A stretch of DNA of 64,000 bases. Origin: Amphibalanus amphitrite. Its lineage: Eukaryota > Arthropoda > Thecostraca > Balanomorpha > Balanidae. Numbering within the stretch: position 1 is the stretch's first letter; the number at the start of each line of letters is the position of its first letter. The notes under the pieces were generated by a model. The model searched no databases and was not told the DNA's origin. It worked only from the letters and a program-made list of their open reading frames with translations. This document shows, piece by piece, positions 13,001-20,600 of the stretch. Location: NCBI RefSeq assembly GCF_019059575.1, contig NW_024881962.1, positions 459,569-523,568 of the forward strand. The letters run 5' to 3'. Position numbers and translations under genes: made by a program.

Positions 13001-15013
13001 GGCGTGATTTCTCCGCAACCAAACAACGCCAGCTCCGACTACCCAGCCTGAAGCCCAGCGTCGTCGTGCAGACACGGATCGCGCAGATATGAGTCAGCGA
13101 GTTAGCGCCGGAGACGTGACGTCACGTCGGTCGCCGGGCGGGAGCAGAGGGGAGCGGAGGGGGCGTGGTCTCGACCGGCCCACCTCACACCACGTGACAC
13201 GTCATTGCGACGCCCGGCGCCGAGAGGCGGCCGGCCAGACCCAGGGCCAGACCCCGGAACTGAACGTGTTTTCGGGTTCAAAGGGTGTGGGGCGGACCAT
13301 ACTGGGCTTGGACTGAAAGGATGTAAAAGAGAAAGTCGTCACTACCAATTCGAGGTCTGGATTTAGTAACAACGTTCCACTCTTCGGCTCAACTTCGGGA
13401 TCCGTCCAGTAGGGTCCGTATCTAAGAGTGTACTTTGTGCAAATATCAGAACATCAGAAGGATGCAGAAAATAATGCAGAAAACACAAGATACGCCCCGC
13501 TAGCCCTAAAGTGAAACTACTAGACTCTACTTAGAGTTTCGCACAGTAAAACACCGCTGGACCGAGGTCCTTTTTGTATAGACAATATAGACAAGCCACT
13601 GCCTCTGGCTTCGGGAAGGAGAATTGGAGCTCAAACCACTAACTGCTCTGCTCGGTTGATTTCCTGCTGCGTACGTGTCGAAAAACACTAGGGAATAGGG
13701 ATCACACCACCTTTCCAGCTGTTACGAAATATTAGTCTTAGACCGCACTACCAGCAAGGCACGGACTACATACAGCCTTGGCCCCGACTATGAAGCATGA
13801 TAACCTAACCGAATTAGAGCTTAGACGTTGCTATGTTCATACCAAAGAATACAGATAAGCACAAATGCAGTATGCCCTGAGTTGGGCCTAACAAGAAAAT
13901 AACGTTCAATGTTTTATAGTCACCGTGCAATGTTTAAGTAGCGTGTTACTTACTACGCCAAGCATTTTCCGCCCGCAGAGTTACGATCGGCAATCAATAA
14001 AACGTCCCGTCATTATGAGCATTGCAGATTGCAGCTATAAAGTTATTTATGTACCAATTACCAATTCTAAGGCTGGGAGTATGAATGAAGACAAGGAAAA
14101 CCATATTAAATGACAAAATTGTATGCCTACATGTTTTACACTAAGGCCAACAATTATGATAACTATCAAATCAAAAGCTTCTACGAACCACTGACCAGCA
14201 GGCAGGAACGACATATGACTGAAAATCACCACCCAGAGCTAAAGGCACCCTAATTTCTGTTAACTGGCTTATAGGAGGATGCAGAGGCATCATGGGTACA
14301 CACATAGCTATACAAAGAGCCTGTCCCGTAGCTCAGTTGGTAGAGCGCTGGACTCCCGGTAGTGAGAGCCCGGGTTCGAGTCGCTCCGGCGCTCGATATT
14401 TGAAACTCCTGACGGGGATGGTCTGCGGTTGGTGGGAGCAGCCGCAGCCAGTTGAAGTCAGTTGAGTGGGACAGGCCGTGTCCGGCTTTGAAGGGAACAT
14501 TAAACTTTGGCATCTAAATTCTCCCGTTACCCGGAATTGTACGATCGGACTAGGGGTCGGGGTCTACGCAACAAGCTCTGCTTAGCGTAGGCTCCGGCTC
14601 TGTCAATCTGTCCATTCAAACATTCGAGCTAAATTAAAAAAAAAAAACTAGTCTTAAAGCCTGACAATGGACACTGAGATGCATTACAAAAGCTTATCAA
14701 TGTACAGGTAGCATTTTAAAATGTTGGCAATTGGCATGCATCTAAAATCATGTGTTTGATGTGTACTATATGCTTTTCTAAACTAGGTACTCACATGCTA
14801 GCTAGATAGTACAGAGGTAAGCACAATTCACTCTTATTCTGAGTTTTGACAGCTGAGCATTGGACCATTTTCATGACAGAATGTATTTCACAGACCATGC
14901 ACAGGTAGCCCATGCAGATGGAAAAATTATTTTACACCAATATATTGACAATGACATACCTCAGGGGTGTCCTCCAAGGCACTTTCCAGTGGCAGCTTTT
15001 GCAGGTCTGGCAT
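223..15013 (-). CDS. APPL1: APPL-family endosomal adaptor (BAR-PH part), partial gene, 9 coding exons
   Basis: APPL1/2 proteins bind Rab5 on early endosomes through a BAR-PH unit and carry signalling partners on a C-terminal PTB domain. Nine minus-strand exons join in frame: 15013-14960, 6716-6558, 6174-6109, 5805-5689, 5316-5090, 4785-4704, 4070-3907, 3269-3084 and 420-223. Every junction has GT-AG signals and matching phase. The start MPDLQKLPLESALEDTPE, then LLVGVFEQD, the BAR helix with VYTSRKK and LLGFLQAY, and the PH strands ERVFVFTEGGNLL and SVILQAMNDRQRDQW follow the order of vertebrate APPL1 as I remember it. The last exon ends in phase 2 at a good donor, so the PTB part must lie before position 1. 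Intron 1 is 8.2 kb and contains PERK. APPL1 and APPL2 cannot be told apart here. Confidence 0.93.
554..711. repeat. CGGCTC hexamer array, copy 1
   Basis: Blocks of about four CGGCTC units are separated by short AT-containing spacers (GGAGAAAAAAAT, GGGTGAAATGTTATGG, GAGTAAAATGG). In the three frames the blocks read Ala-Pro, Gly-Ser or Arg-Leu repeats, so the open frames over it are not evidence of a gene. A second array with the same plan lies at 2718-2843. Confidence 0.85.
915..1140. repeat. CAC / CCG trinucleotide-rich tract
   Basis: Runs of CAC, GCC and CAG triplets read as poly-His, poly-Gly or poly-Ala in different frames. The tract abuts the decayed frame at 1131 and may once have been its low-complexity N-terminal part. 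Confidence 0.7.
1131..1440 (+). pseudogene. Decayed fragment of an unidentified multi-copy invertebrate protein
   Basis: Frame 1131-1343 reads FRLPEINVQANNYMELVNVQ and MSEDELRDFL, then loses sense. A shifted frame from 1313 reads CHTQSTERAVKLTTESI and TGADRQDG before a TAG at 1397. The CHTQ-x2-ER-x-VKL-x-TE segment resembles one I remember in many uncharacterised invertebrate proteins, possibly of mobile-element origin; I cannot name the family. One frameshift and at least one internal stop make this copy non-functional. It lies inside APPL intron 8, on the opposite strand. Confidence 0.5.
2718..2843. repeat. CGGCTC hexamer array, copy 2
   Basis: It has the same plan as the array at 554-711: two blocks of four CGGCTC units with spacers GGGCTATATTGTTTCA and GGGCAAAATATGC, then a more irregular CGGCTC/GACTC end. 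Both copies are in the same orientation within one APPL intron. Confidence 0.85.
3084..3269 (-). CDS. APPL1: APPL exon 8 (PH domain, first half)
   Basis: The exon runs from the codon completed as Thr, then RYMGVMSQWERVFVFTEGG and NEDRGSVFQISTSK, matching the PH core of APPL (W-x-R-x-F-x-FT-x-GGNL). The donor is AA|GTCAGT in phase 2, which joins exactly to exon 9. Confidence 0.9.
3317..3457. mobile_element. Small MITE-like inverted repeat in APPL intron 7
   Basis: The left arm, CTTTGTGCGGAGCTGGGAGG onward, recurs inverted at 3434-3457 with one base difference, giving arms of about 24 bases around a 93-base core. No reading frame is evident and I could not identify a target-site duplication. 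Confidence 0.55.
3907..4070 (-). CDS. APPL1: APPL exon 7 (BAR to PH linker)
   Basis: The exon reads ATQSELMSEMAESADL to HIADYLFYK plus two bases (donor AC|GTTAGT). An in-frame alternative acceptor 7 bases inside is also possible but would shift the phase. The 5' edge, including its acceptor, is duplicated about 280 bases upstream (4312-4364). Confidence 0.82.
4312..4364 (-). repeat. Partial duplication of APPL exon 7 acceptor and first codons
   Basis: On the minus strand the segment repeats exon 7's acceptor and its first 17 or so codons with a few substitutions (reading ELMTEMAESAD), then diverges into CCCC-rich DNA with a TGA and no donor. It is probably a non-functional copy, though its acceptor could compete for splicing. 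The DNA between the two copies is a degenerate GGTCAGACTG/GGCCTGGG minisatellite (about 4070-4380). Confidence 0.65.
4704..4785 (-). CDS. APPL1: APPL exon 6 (end of BAR domain)
   Basis: The first base completes the Arg codon left by exon 5. Then 27 codons follow, SFFSMGNGSLNVPEMETFL onward, aligned with the family SFFKMGSENL-type segment. Donor GCG|GTAAGG. Confidence 0.88.
5090..5316 (-). CDS. APPL1: APPL exon 5 (BAR domain, VYTSRKK and LLGFLQAY)
   Basis: The exon encodes TVTEDLDRTLSRYAR, EVYTSRKKFHQ, LQYSRRMALVDPLLGFLQAY and then two bases of the next codon. The run VYTSRKK-x-HQ followed by LLG(F/Y)(L/M)QA is the best single fingerprint of the APPL BAR domain in this window. Confidence 0.92.
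5689..5805 (-). CDS. APPL1: APPL exon 4 (BAR domain)
   Basis: The 39 codons IGSWHHGLCTQLAE to GQMYQ correspond to the APPL segment with TQLAD and the following helix. The acceptor is GTTTTCAG and the donor CAG|GTTAGA, phase 0 on both sides. Confidence 0.88.
6109..6174 (-). CDS. APPL1: APPL exon 3 (BAR domain)
   Basis: A short 22-codon exon, SPLESNCDTAPTL to QNIEE, with acceptor CCCCTCAG and donor GAG|GTGGGT, phase 0 at both ends. It matches the family stretch preceding the STQLAD-like segment. Confidence 0.85.
6558..6716 (-). CDS. APPL1: APPL exon 2 (BAR domain)
   Basis: The 53 codons run from TRLLVGVFEQD to RSYPQQ. The acceptor is a C-rich tract ending GCAG and the donor is CAG|GTGAGG. This is the first BAR helix. 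Confidence 0.9.
6717..8137. other. APPL intron 1, part downstream of PERK
   Basis: No coding exon is recognised. A TIR-bearing 179-bp MITE lies at 7373-7551. A minus-strand AATAAA at 7254-7259 could end the PERK transcript, but this is only a sequence match. Confidence 0.55.
7373..7551. mobile_element. 179-bp MITE with 11-bp terminal inverted repeats
   Basis: The left end CCCTGTTCGCC and right end GGCGAACAGGG are perfect inverted repeats. The core has no reading frame. The bases on both sides are CA, which could be a 2-bp target duplication. The superfamily cannot be assigned from this alone. Confidence 0.6.
8138..11788 (-). CDS. EIF2AK3: PERK, ER-resident eIF2-alpha kinase (EIF2AK3), intronless
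   Basis: PERK is the type I ER membrane kinase that senses unfolded proteins and phosphorylates eIF2-alpha. The 1,216-residue frame has a hydrophobic N-terminus (about 10-24), a luminal domain with PQQ-like strands such as LLLVSTLDGRLTALD (to about 460), one membrane segment (about 463-494), a charged VRE-rich juxtamembrane stretch, and a split kinase: glycine loop GKGGFG (571-576), Lys593, an acidic Ser-rich insert (about 635-855), HRDLKPSN (912-919), DFG (932-934) and MSPEQ. The tail after the kinase is about 160 residues and acidic. No intron breaks the frame although the gene lies within APPL intron 1 on the same strand. A CTCCGTTCTCAG acceptor-like site about 95 bases before the ATG may join a 5' non-coding exon. 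Confidence 0.95.
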   Translation of the reverse strand: MRLGVRWARRCSLVLTVVVVCLTGSVRTVTEPSVTESAPYREVYGGRSTVDHVDMVSSVDVVETVDVVNSAALEPVAGRRLLLVSTLDGRLTALDPAAGGAPLWTVTAQEGGMLSSTLTQNLQLSQQGQWVRLIPALDGRLFSYDGEQVEALPVTADTLLQASYRFADDTVIMGGSQVSTLGIDVNTGRLRYRCGAAGCARPTSAPTDASANGNDGDVDGADSSGDVLVLRQHTQTVRAVEPRSGQERWNFSVSRHELTLSAGERPPVAAPSPDSLITADLAEGTLSGTEHGKKWQHRFAGPLVHVWRLDGGKLHEVDLLAPAADDPAALRPLLYLGVHEKQLYIQQSKRAATAGTVDTRLAVSAAARDPPQVKWKPYMVSASSRTPLIHGTTHRGNPMLLTDRSDKALALRPEEYPYEGGYYLYSSGDCVLESEPESEPERHGPFPHPYMPTGDGFIPDDDNVVYVVITSLSYWWPQILLLSASIAVLLNLLVTEHYRLYYRAHAYRVVRTILRLRPPHYVVREVQVPVREEVIREVEVVREVVRDPPPVEQPAPRSNFLENFEPVQCLGKGGFGVVFEAKNLLDDHHYAVKRIRLPDREKSRRRVLREVSCLAKLEHRNIVRYFYCWKEQLSVESLHEQDRVLDTSEWASSPTPLNSVASGGGSAPASPEDLSGSVLKLTRFSSALPGGGERSGRQRTIGGGFLPALADSSPRRRSKHGDSSALSADDSIVFSNDCSRVAGRFSSIESSGTFSVQNSDELAAQRSASGVRWHPSAGVAEDSLLSAPTADGDEDDSVVFAAESGQPLVDYTIPDTTRASSSAVSGPLVAFQTNRSPGQDGTGFWDDEEEDTGDAPDAAAWYLFIQMQLCRKESLKDWLHANSGPRSPPRVFAIFRQILNGVEYVHSQGLMHRDLKPSNIFFAPDGTVKIGDFGLATTTVSGEPTSHTPAQLSSAAGGHTDQVGTQLYMSPEQVLGRSYDYRVDIYSLGIILFELLVPFSTQMERQHTLTQVRRLLFPESFQRDQPAEYALLELMLSHEPARRPSIAEIRRSAARCRSVSRGPGSNSSSGSGAVVLLEDELDSASSQTGLGLQFRGIESESDEESDAESWDESARLDSTGLDSAVFDDSAMESAPSPPSANQLRSPNMNRTASDPISLDPGSETESESAVSAIASAGAGDQPEKDASLSFKTPESSTPGSAVPVPELVAFCDEDSA
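12900..13310 (-). promoter_or_regulatory. Candidate PERK promoter / CpG-rich block with CRE palindrome
   Basis: This GC- and CpG-rich block lies 1.1-1.5 kb upstream of the PERK start. It holds a perfect 16-bp palindrome, GACGTGACGTCACGTC (13113-13128), enclosing the CRE/ATF site TGACGTCA, a GGGGCGTGG GC box near 13159 and a CACGTG E-box near 13192. Promoter activity is inferred from composition and position only; it could equally be an APPL intronic enhancer. Confidence 0.4.
13320..14310. other. APPL intron 1, 5' part, no feature recognised
   Basis: AT-richer DNA with only short frames. I see no exon or recognisable repeat before the SINE that begins near 14,320. Confidence 0.5.
14322..14513 (+). 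mobile_element. tRNA-derived SINE
   Basis: A pol III A box, TAGCTCAGTTGG (14329-14340), and B box, GGTTCGAGTC (14373-14382), have normal tRNA spacing. The anticodon and T stems do not pair well, so this is not a working tRNA gene. About 120 bases of tRNA-unrelated body follow, to a TTTGAAGGGAACATTAAAC end. It lies in APPL intron 1 on the opposite strand. Confidence 0.7.
14960..15013 (-). CDS. APPL1: APPL exon 1 (start codon exon)
   Basis: These 18 codons begin at the ATG at 15013 and match the family N-terminus (Met-Pro, then a short acidic helix ending EDTPE). The donor GAG|GTATGT gives phase 0, and exon 2 starts in phase 0 with TRLLVGVF, as at the same place in vertebrate APPL1. Confidence 0.88.
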
Positions 15014-16880
15014 TTTACCACCAGAAGTCTGTAATGATAATTGACATAGGCAGTTAGTAATAAGGGAAAGTAAAGCATGTTCACTGTTAAGCAGATTTAG
15101 GCATATGCTTAAAAGGGATGTGCACAATGAGTAGCCATATCTCAATATCTGTATATTACACTCTTACACCTCCCAATACTGATACATATCCAAAAGTACC
15201 TACCTAGGAAACATGCTACAACGCAATCGCTTGACGCTTGGTATGCCCCACTGAGTAGCATAGCAAGCTGAATCACAAAAATCAATCAGGCCAGTCTGCT
15301 GCAGAATATCCTGCCAGCTGCCATGATGTCATACTTTGAGAGCTTTGCCTCCTGATCCGCCCAATGATGCTTACCTACTGTCATGCATGCATCATGAAAT
15401 AATATTTCATATTTCATGATGAAACAGGCCCCAGGCCTATTCCAGGCTGAGGCAGGCATCCTAGCTTGAGCCCTGGCATGACTCCAGACTCATCATTGCA
15501 GTCTTACCAGTACAGGTTCAGCTCAGCTTCAGGAAAGAGAGGGTGGGGAGGGTGCTATTATATTGCCCTGTTTCATGGCCTGACACTGCAGTGAGCTGCA
15601 CAGCTGTATTGGTGCGGTGCTTAAGACAAAATTTGGCTCGACTGTAAGTTGTGACGCTCCAGTGGTGCAAGCATCCAAGTTTGCTGATTTTCATCGAAAG
15701 TGGAAAACCAATACACTGCTATGCTCATCCTGCTGCCATGAAACAGGGCCCGGGTTATTTCAGAAGGGTGTTCACGGGCACCGTACACTGCTGTGTGCGG
15801 TGTGTGCGGTGCGTCCAGCAGGCGTGGCGTGGGGGTAGGGGATGGGTAGGCGTTATATAGCCTTGGGTAGGCGGTTCTGACGTCACGGCTGCGTGCGGTG
15901 GACGGTCCGCTGTGGCCAGTCCCGACCGGCCACAGCGAGCGCTGTGTGCGGTGACGGAAGGCTGACATAGGGACGCAGTGGGCGCCGGGCGGAGCTTGGA
16001 GGCTGTGTGCGGCCCAACCGCACACAGCACAGGGCCCATGAACAGCCCTCAGGTGTTGCCGTTACAAGTTAGAGGGTGCTAAAGAATTGTGCAGTCTCAA
16101 GGAATTTAGAGGCTTAGGTAAAAGAGTTGAGTAGATAGGTATAATTTAAATTCAAGCAGTCTGAGTCCGTGTAGCGCGGGCACTGAGCAGATCCTCATCA
16201 CAGCTTACTCACTTACTTGTGTATTATCCACAAAAATAAGGAGCGCAAAGCTCCTAAATCCAACTTCAGTGCAAGCGTTTAGATTCTTTTCTCAAAACCC
16301 AAATTGAAATAGACTGATACAGTGGCAAATCGACAAGCACACCCCTCACGTCCCAAACGTGATCCAATATTTTTCGATTTTGATTTGTATTGTTTTGTTG
16401 TTGCTTGACGTGACGTGTTCCACCATCTGGAAGCTTCTGATAAAAGTCGCCATATAATCTCAACCCCAGCAAAAGTATCTCGATATTTTTGTTGCAGTTC
16501 TCTTTCTTTCATTAAAAAAAAAACATCGACATAATTTCCATATTGATTTTGGTCAGATTAAAGTGTTGTTATTTTCATTTTTGATATTGTTTTATTGAAA
16601 TCATAAGAGAGGTTAGGTAATATGCAAATTCCACTTCCCTATTTTATCTTTAAATATATTTTTATTTTCGTTAGATTCTAGAGACATTCTTCTTTTTTCA
16701 GATTCTACCCATCAGCGGGGATTCTACCGTAATTCTACCATTTTCAAAAGATTAATATGGAAGCAATTATTTGAGGCGTTTCTAAAGCAGACACGACAAA
16801 ATTGGTGCCTGGCCTTGAAAGCAAGAATACCGTTTGGCCCCTTGCGCTCGACTTCGCTCAGGGGCTCAACGCTCAACTTT
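15014..16880. other. Intergenic region between APPL and eIF4E3
   Basis: The two genes are divergent. A CpG-rich stretch at about 15,760-16,030, with repeated CGGTGTGTGCGGTG motifs, lies 0.8-1.0 kb upstream of the APPL ATG and may hold its promoter and 5' leader. I could not place a leader exon boundary. The rest is AT-rich with no feature seen. Confidence 0.45.
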
Positions 16881-16943
16881 CTTCTTGTTCTCTGGCGTTC
16901 TCTGTTGTTGGCTACAGACTTTTCTCGTCATATCTATTCTGAG
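16880..16943 (+). other. EIF4E3: Probable eIF4E3 5' non-coding exon (3' end)
   Basis: The coding exon is preceded by a good acceptor five bases before its ATG, so an upstream leader exon is expected. The pyrimidine-rich sequence ending TCTATTCTGAG|GTATAAG at 16943 is the best donor between here and the ATG. The 5' limit is unknown. Confidence 0.4.
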
Positions 16944-17494
16944 GTATAAGCGTTGTTTTTTCGTTTATCTACAAGTGTTTTGTTCCAAGTGAGTGTCTTT
17001 TAACTGATCCCCTTTTGGCCCTTTTGCTTTGCCTTCTTGCTCAGGCATGGGCATTGGGCATGTCAATGTCATGTCGTTTAGATATAGGGGCGTTTCAGTC
17101 TTAGTGGTTTATATAGCCTTGGTCTTAGTGTTGGTGCATCACCTTAAGGTGCGACTTAAAGCGTGAATCGATACTTACTAGAGGTAGAAATATTAGTTTT
17201 GGTGTCTTCCAGTGTCCTGCTTTCATCATGCAAGATAACACATGTATTTCAATTTGCCATTTTGATTTGGAAACAAATTATGCAAATTGGCATAAATGTT
17301 GAACAATCAACATTGACATTGTTTTAATGCTTTTTATACTGTAAGCAGTGTAAGCCGTCTTAATTTTTAAGCCATACTATGACTTGAAGAGTGTAGACTC
17401 AGGAAACTTGAACATCTGACATGGTTGGTCTGATATCTGGCTTTTCTTGTTGATACCAGTGTGATCTACCCCATTTGTCATTGCCGCAGAAGTG

Positions 17495-17655
17495 ATGGAT
17501 ATCCCGGGTAGACTGCGGAGCGAAGAGCAGTGCTCAGCTATTGTCGGCTCTCCCAACATCAGCACCGCTGCTGAGGCCGCAGAGGCTGCTGAGCGCAAGG
17601 AACAGGAGGAGGAGGGACACCAGCTCAACACGCCCTGGACTATGTGGATTGACAA
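17495..17655 (+). CDS. EIF4E3: eIF4E3 exon 1
   Basis: It begins at the ATG five bases after the acceptor GCCGCAG and ends GACAA|GTGAGT. It encodes a variable Glu/Ala-rich N-terminus and NTPWTMWID. Confidence 0.88.
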
Positions 17656-20600
17656 GTGAGTCGCATTGCTACTGTTACAGATGCTCATCTTTCTTGGCCA
17701 CTGCTCACTGAAGCGGCCAATGATCTGGTTCTGTCTTCACCCGATAGTTTAATTGACGGCTGCGCTCCCCAACTGTGCACCGACACCCTCCCTTCTCAGG
17801 GCGGTCTCTCATCACCACAGATTTACCGCCCTCCAGAGTTGACCTACGTTACGTTATTTTGAAGTTTTCGGTAACCCGTAGCTGTCAGTACCGTTTCGTA
17901 GCGTAATTGGGATGTTTCGGTAGCGTAGTACGGAAAATAAAAGAATAACGTAGGAACTACGAAATGGATTCCGTAGCAATTACAGGTCAGCTGTATTTGT
18001 ATAAGGTACATATTTTTTCACTTTACTCATATCGTCACCAGACCTCCGGCCGTTTACACGGATGTGAGACGCCTACTTTATAAATACCACTGAGTCTTTC
18101 TTCCGGCCGGACCGACACTGGGGATTTCTCACTGGGGAGTCCCAGGGAATTCCCTGTCGGAAGTCCAGCGCATCTAGCGAGTAGCGCGTAGGCACCGCCG
18201 CACCGACGATGCTGCAAAGCCGGCGATCATTGTGCGCAGTATTTGGCTTACTAGAGACTAACCGTTTCCACTGGGTAGTGGATGATGACATATTGCATAA
18301 CGTAGTACGATAAAATAATTTGCTGCGTTAATTAACAAATACCGTAATTCAGTAACGTAGCAATATATAACGTATCGTAATTCGGTATCGTAGTTTTGGC
18401 AAAAAAAGCAAACGTAGCGTAACGTAGTGCGTAACGTAGCGTAGCGCAGGCCAACTCTGCCGCCCTCCCAGCTAAACGCCCACCTCTCCTCCCGCCAGGA
18501 CGGAGCGCGGCGCCAGTGCCGCCGAGTACCAGGCCTCGCTGAAGAAGGTCTACACCATGACCACCGTCGAGTGTTTCTGGGCCGTCTACCGCAACATCCC
18601 GAACGTGCGCGACCTGAACCAGCGCTACACCTACCACATGATGCGCGACGATCGCAAACCACTCTGGGAGGACACGCGCAACTCGCGCGGCGGCACCTGG
18701 AAGGTCAAATGCCGCAAGGAGGACTCGGTGAGTGGCCGACTGGGGTGATGACGAGGTGTATGGAGGGTGACGCTGGAGAGGGTGGTTGGGAATGTGGGGA
18801 CCACATCATGGGGAGATTCCTGATGCCATAGCTGAGACGCCTTGACGCCTAGGATTTGAAGTGACGTTCTCATGCCTAGGAGTAACTTAATATTCGTTTT
18901 TTTGTAACTCAAGTTAGTTTGGATAGTGATTATCGAACTTACCAGAACTAGCATTAAATGGAAGCATTTGGTTAAATGGCTTTCCCGATCCAGGTCTTAT
19001 TACGCACCACGAAGACTTGTTGTGCTGTTCAGTATATGTGTCCTTGCTATGCGTCATGACTTACTATCGCGAACAACTGAAGGGCAAGTTCACCAAGCTA
19101 CCTTATCTAGTTGATGTTATTATCACCGTATATTTCTAACAAAGACGCAATGTGGGTAAGGTATGAGGGAATGCATGAAGTGGTAAACATGATACGGCCG
19201 AAGTACGGAACAGTCGTGTGTCCATTCTTGATGGGCTAATTTTTACCGGAGTTTATAAGGCCAATGATGAATGAATTCTAGCCAGTTACATTGGTCCATG
19301 TGTATGTACCTATACTGCCGCAAAACGCCGTCCTTTATCTAAACCTTTATTTTTCGATGCTTGCAGATGAGAACATGCTAACGGAAAATTTGTCATTTCC
19401 ATGATATATCATATTTTGAGATTCTGAGGCCTTTTGAGTACATATTTCCATATTGCACGAACAAATCAATAGGCATGTTTCGACTGGCCGGCTGATACTC
19501 TGGCCGATAAGACTTTTTTGGAAGAAATCGACACTAATGTTATAAAAGAGAAGATAAGCCCACTTGTCGCGAGCCTTGGTCACGATCCCTCGTTTTTTTT
19601 TTTAATTTGAGCTATTGTTATCACTATTTTCGCTTCGGTTGTTATTTTTTGTTTACCGGTCGTCATAATCGTCGTCATAAACTGCATTTCACTACATTTA
19701 CCCACATACCCTCACAGTTTTATATCAGTTGTATATTTTACACACAATCTAGACTAAAATCCGGGCTATTGCCGCTACTGCGTTTCCGATAACTTGCCGC
19801 GGGTGTGGTAGCCCCAGATAATTTATCGCAGTGAGGTGGAATAGCCGCACCGTTTATTATCACCTTCCATCGTATCTTTCTATCAGCCTCAATACATATA
19901 TTTTGTTATGCCTCCCTGTCAAGGTTACAGACTTGCGGGAGACATTGTTTGGTAATGTCCGTTGTCTGAGGAGGCTGCCCTGGGCGAGGTCGATGTTTGT
20001 GTCACGCGTCTCGGTGGCGGGCGGTGCTCCCGTACTGGAGACGCCCACCACTGCCACGGACCAGACCGCCTTGGTAATGCCAGACACGCCTCCTCGGACC
20101 CGCATTCCTGCGTCGTCAAAACAGAGATGCCAATTCCGTGAAATATAGATACCCTGCGTCAATTGAAGTTGTGCTGAGCTCACCAAGTCTCTGAGAAACG
20201 GTTAGAATTGTCCGATCTAGCTCCATCGAATAACGATGACGTGTAAGTGTGATGTTAACAGTTCATTGAATAAATAAGCTAACCAATCATGCCATAGAGT
20301 CGACATTTTCACCTCGATACTGTTGGGCCGCGGAGCTGGCTATAGCTATAATAGGTCAGTGCGTACTGGAACTTAATTTCCATGGAACTTATTTTTCTAC
20401 CGAATTCCGTCGTAAGAACGCTCTCCCCGATCCCACTTCCCCTAAGCGTATTCCCTCTATTCATCCAATTGTGTCTCTATGCCGATGACCACGGCTTTTT
20501 TCGCCGCTGGCTGTGATAGTCGTGTGCCGTGCGGCCTTACTAGCCGTCAGGGCCGACACAGTGGCTCTGGCTGACTTACCAATCGACATGCGCTGTACCC

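Noticed and set aside
14322..14400. Functional tRNA gene
   Set aside because: A and B boxes are present, but the anticodon and T stems do not pair, and a SINE body follows.
18035..18291. Second tRNA-derived SINE on the minus strand
   Set aside because: It shares the word GCGCTGGACTTCCG with the SINE at 14322, but no convincing A or B box was found.
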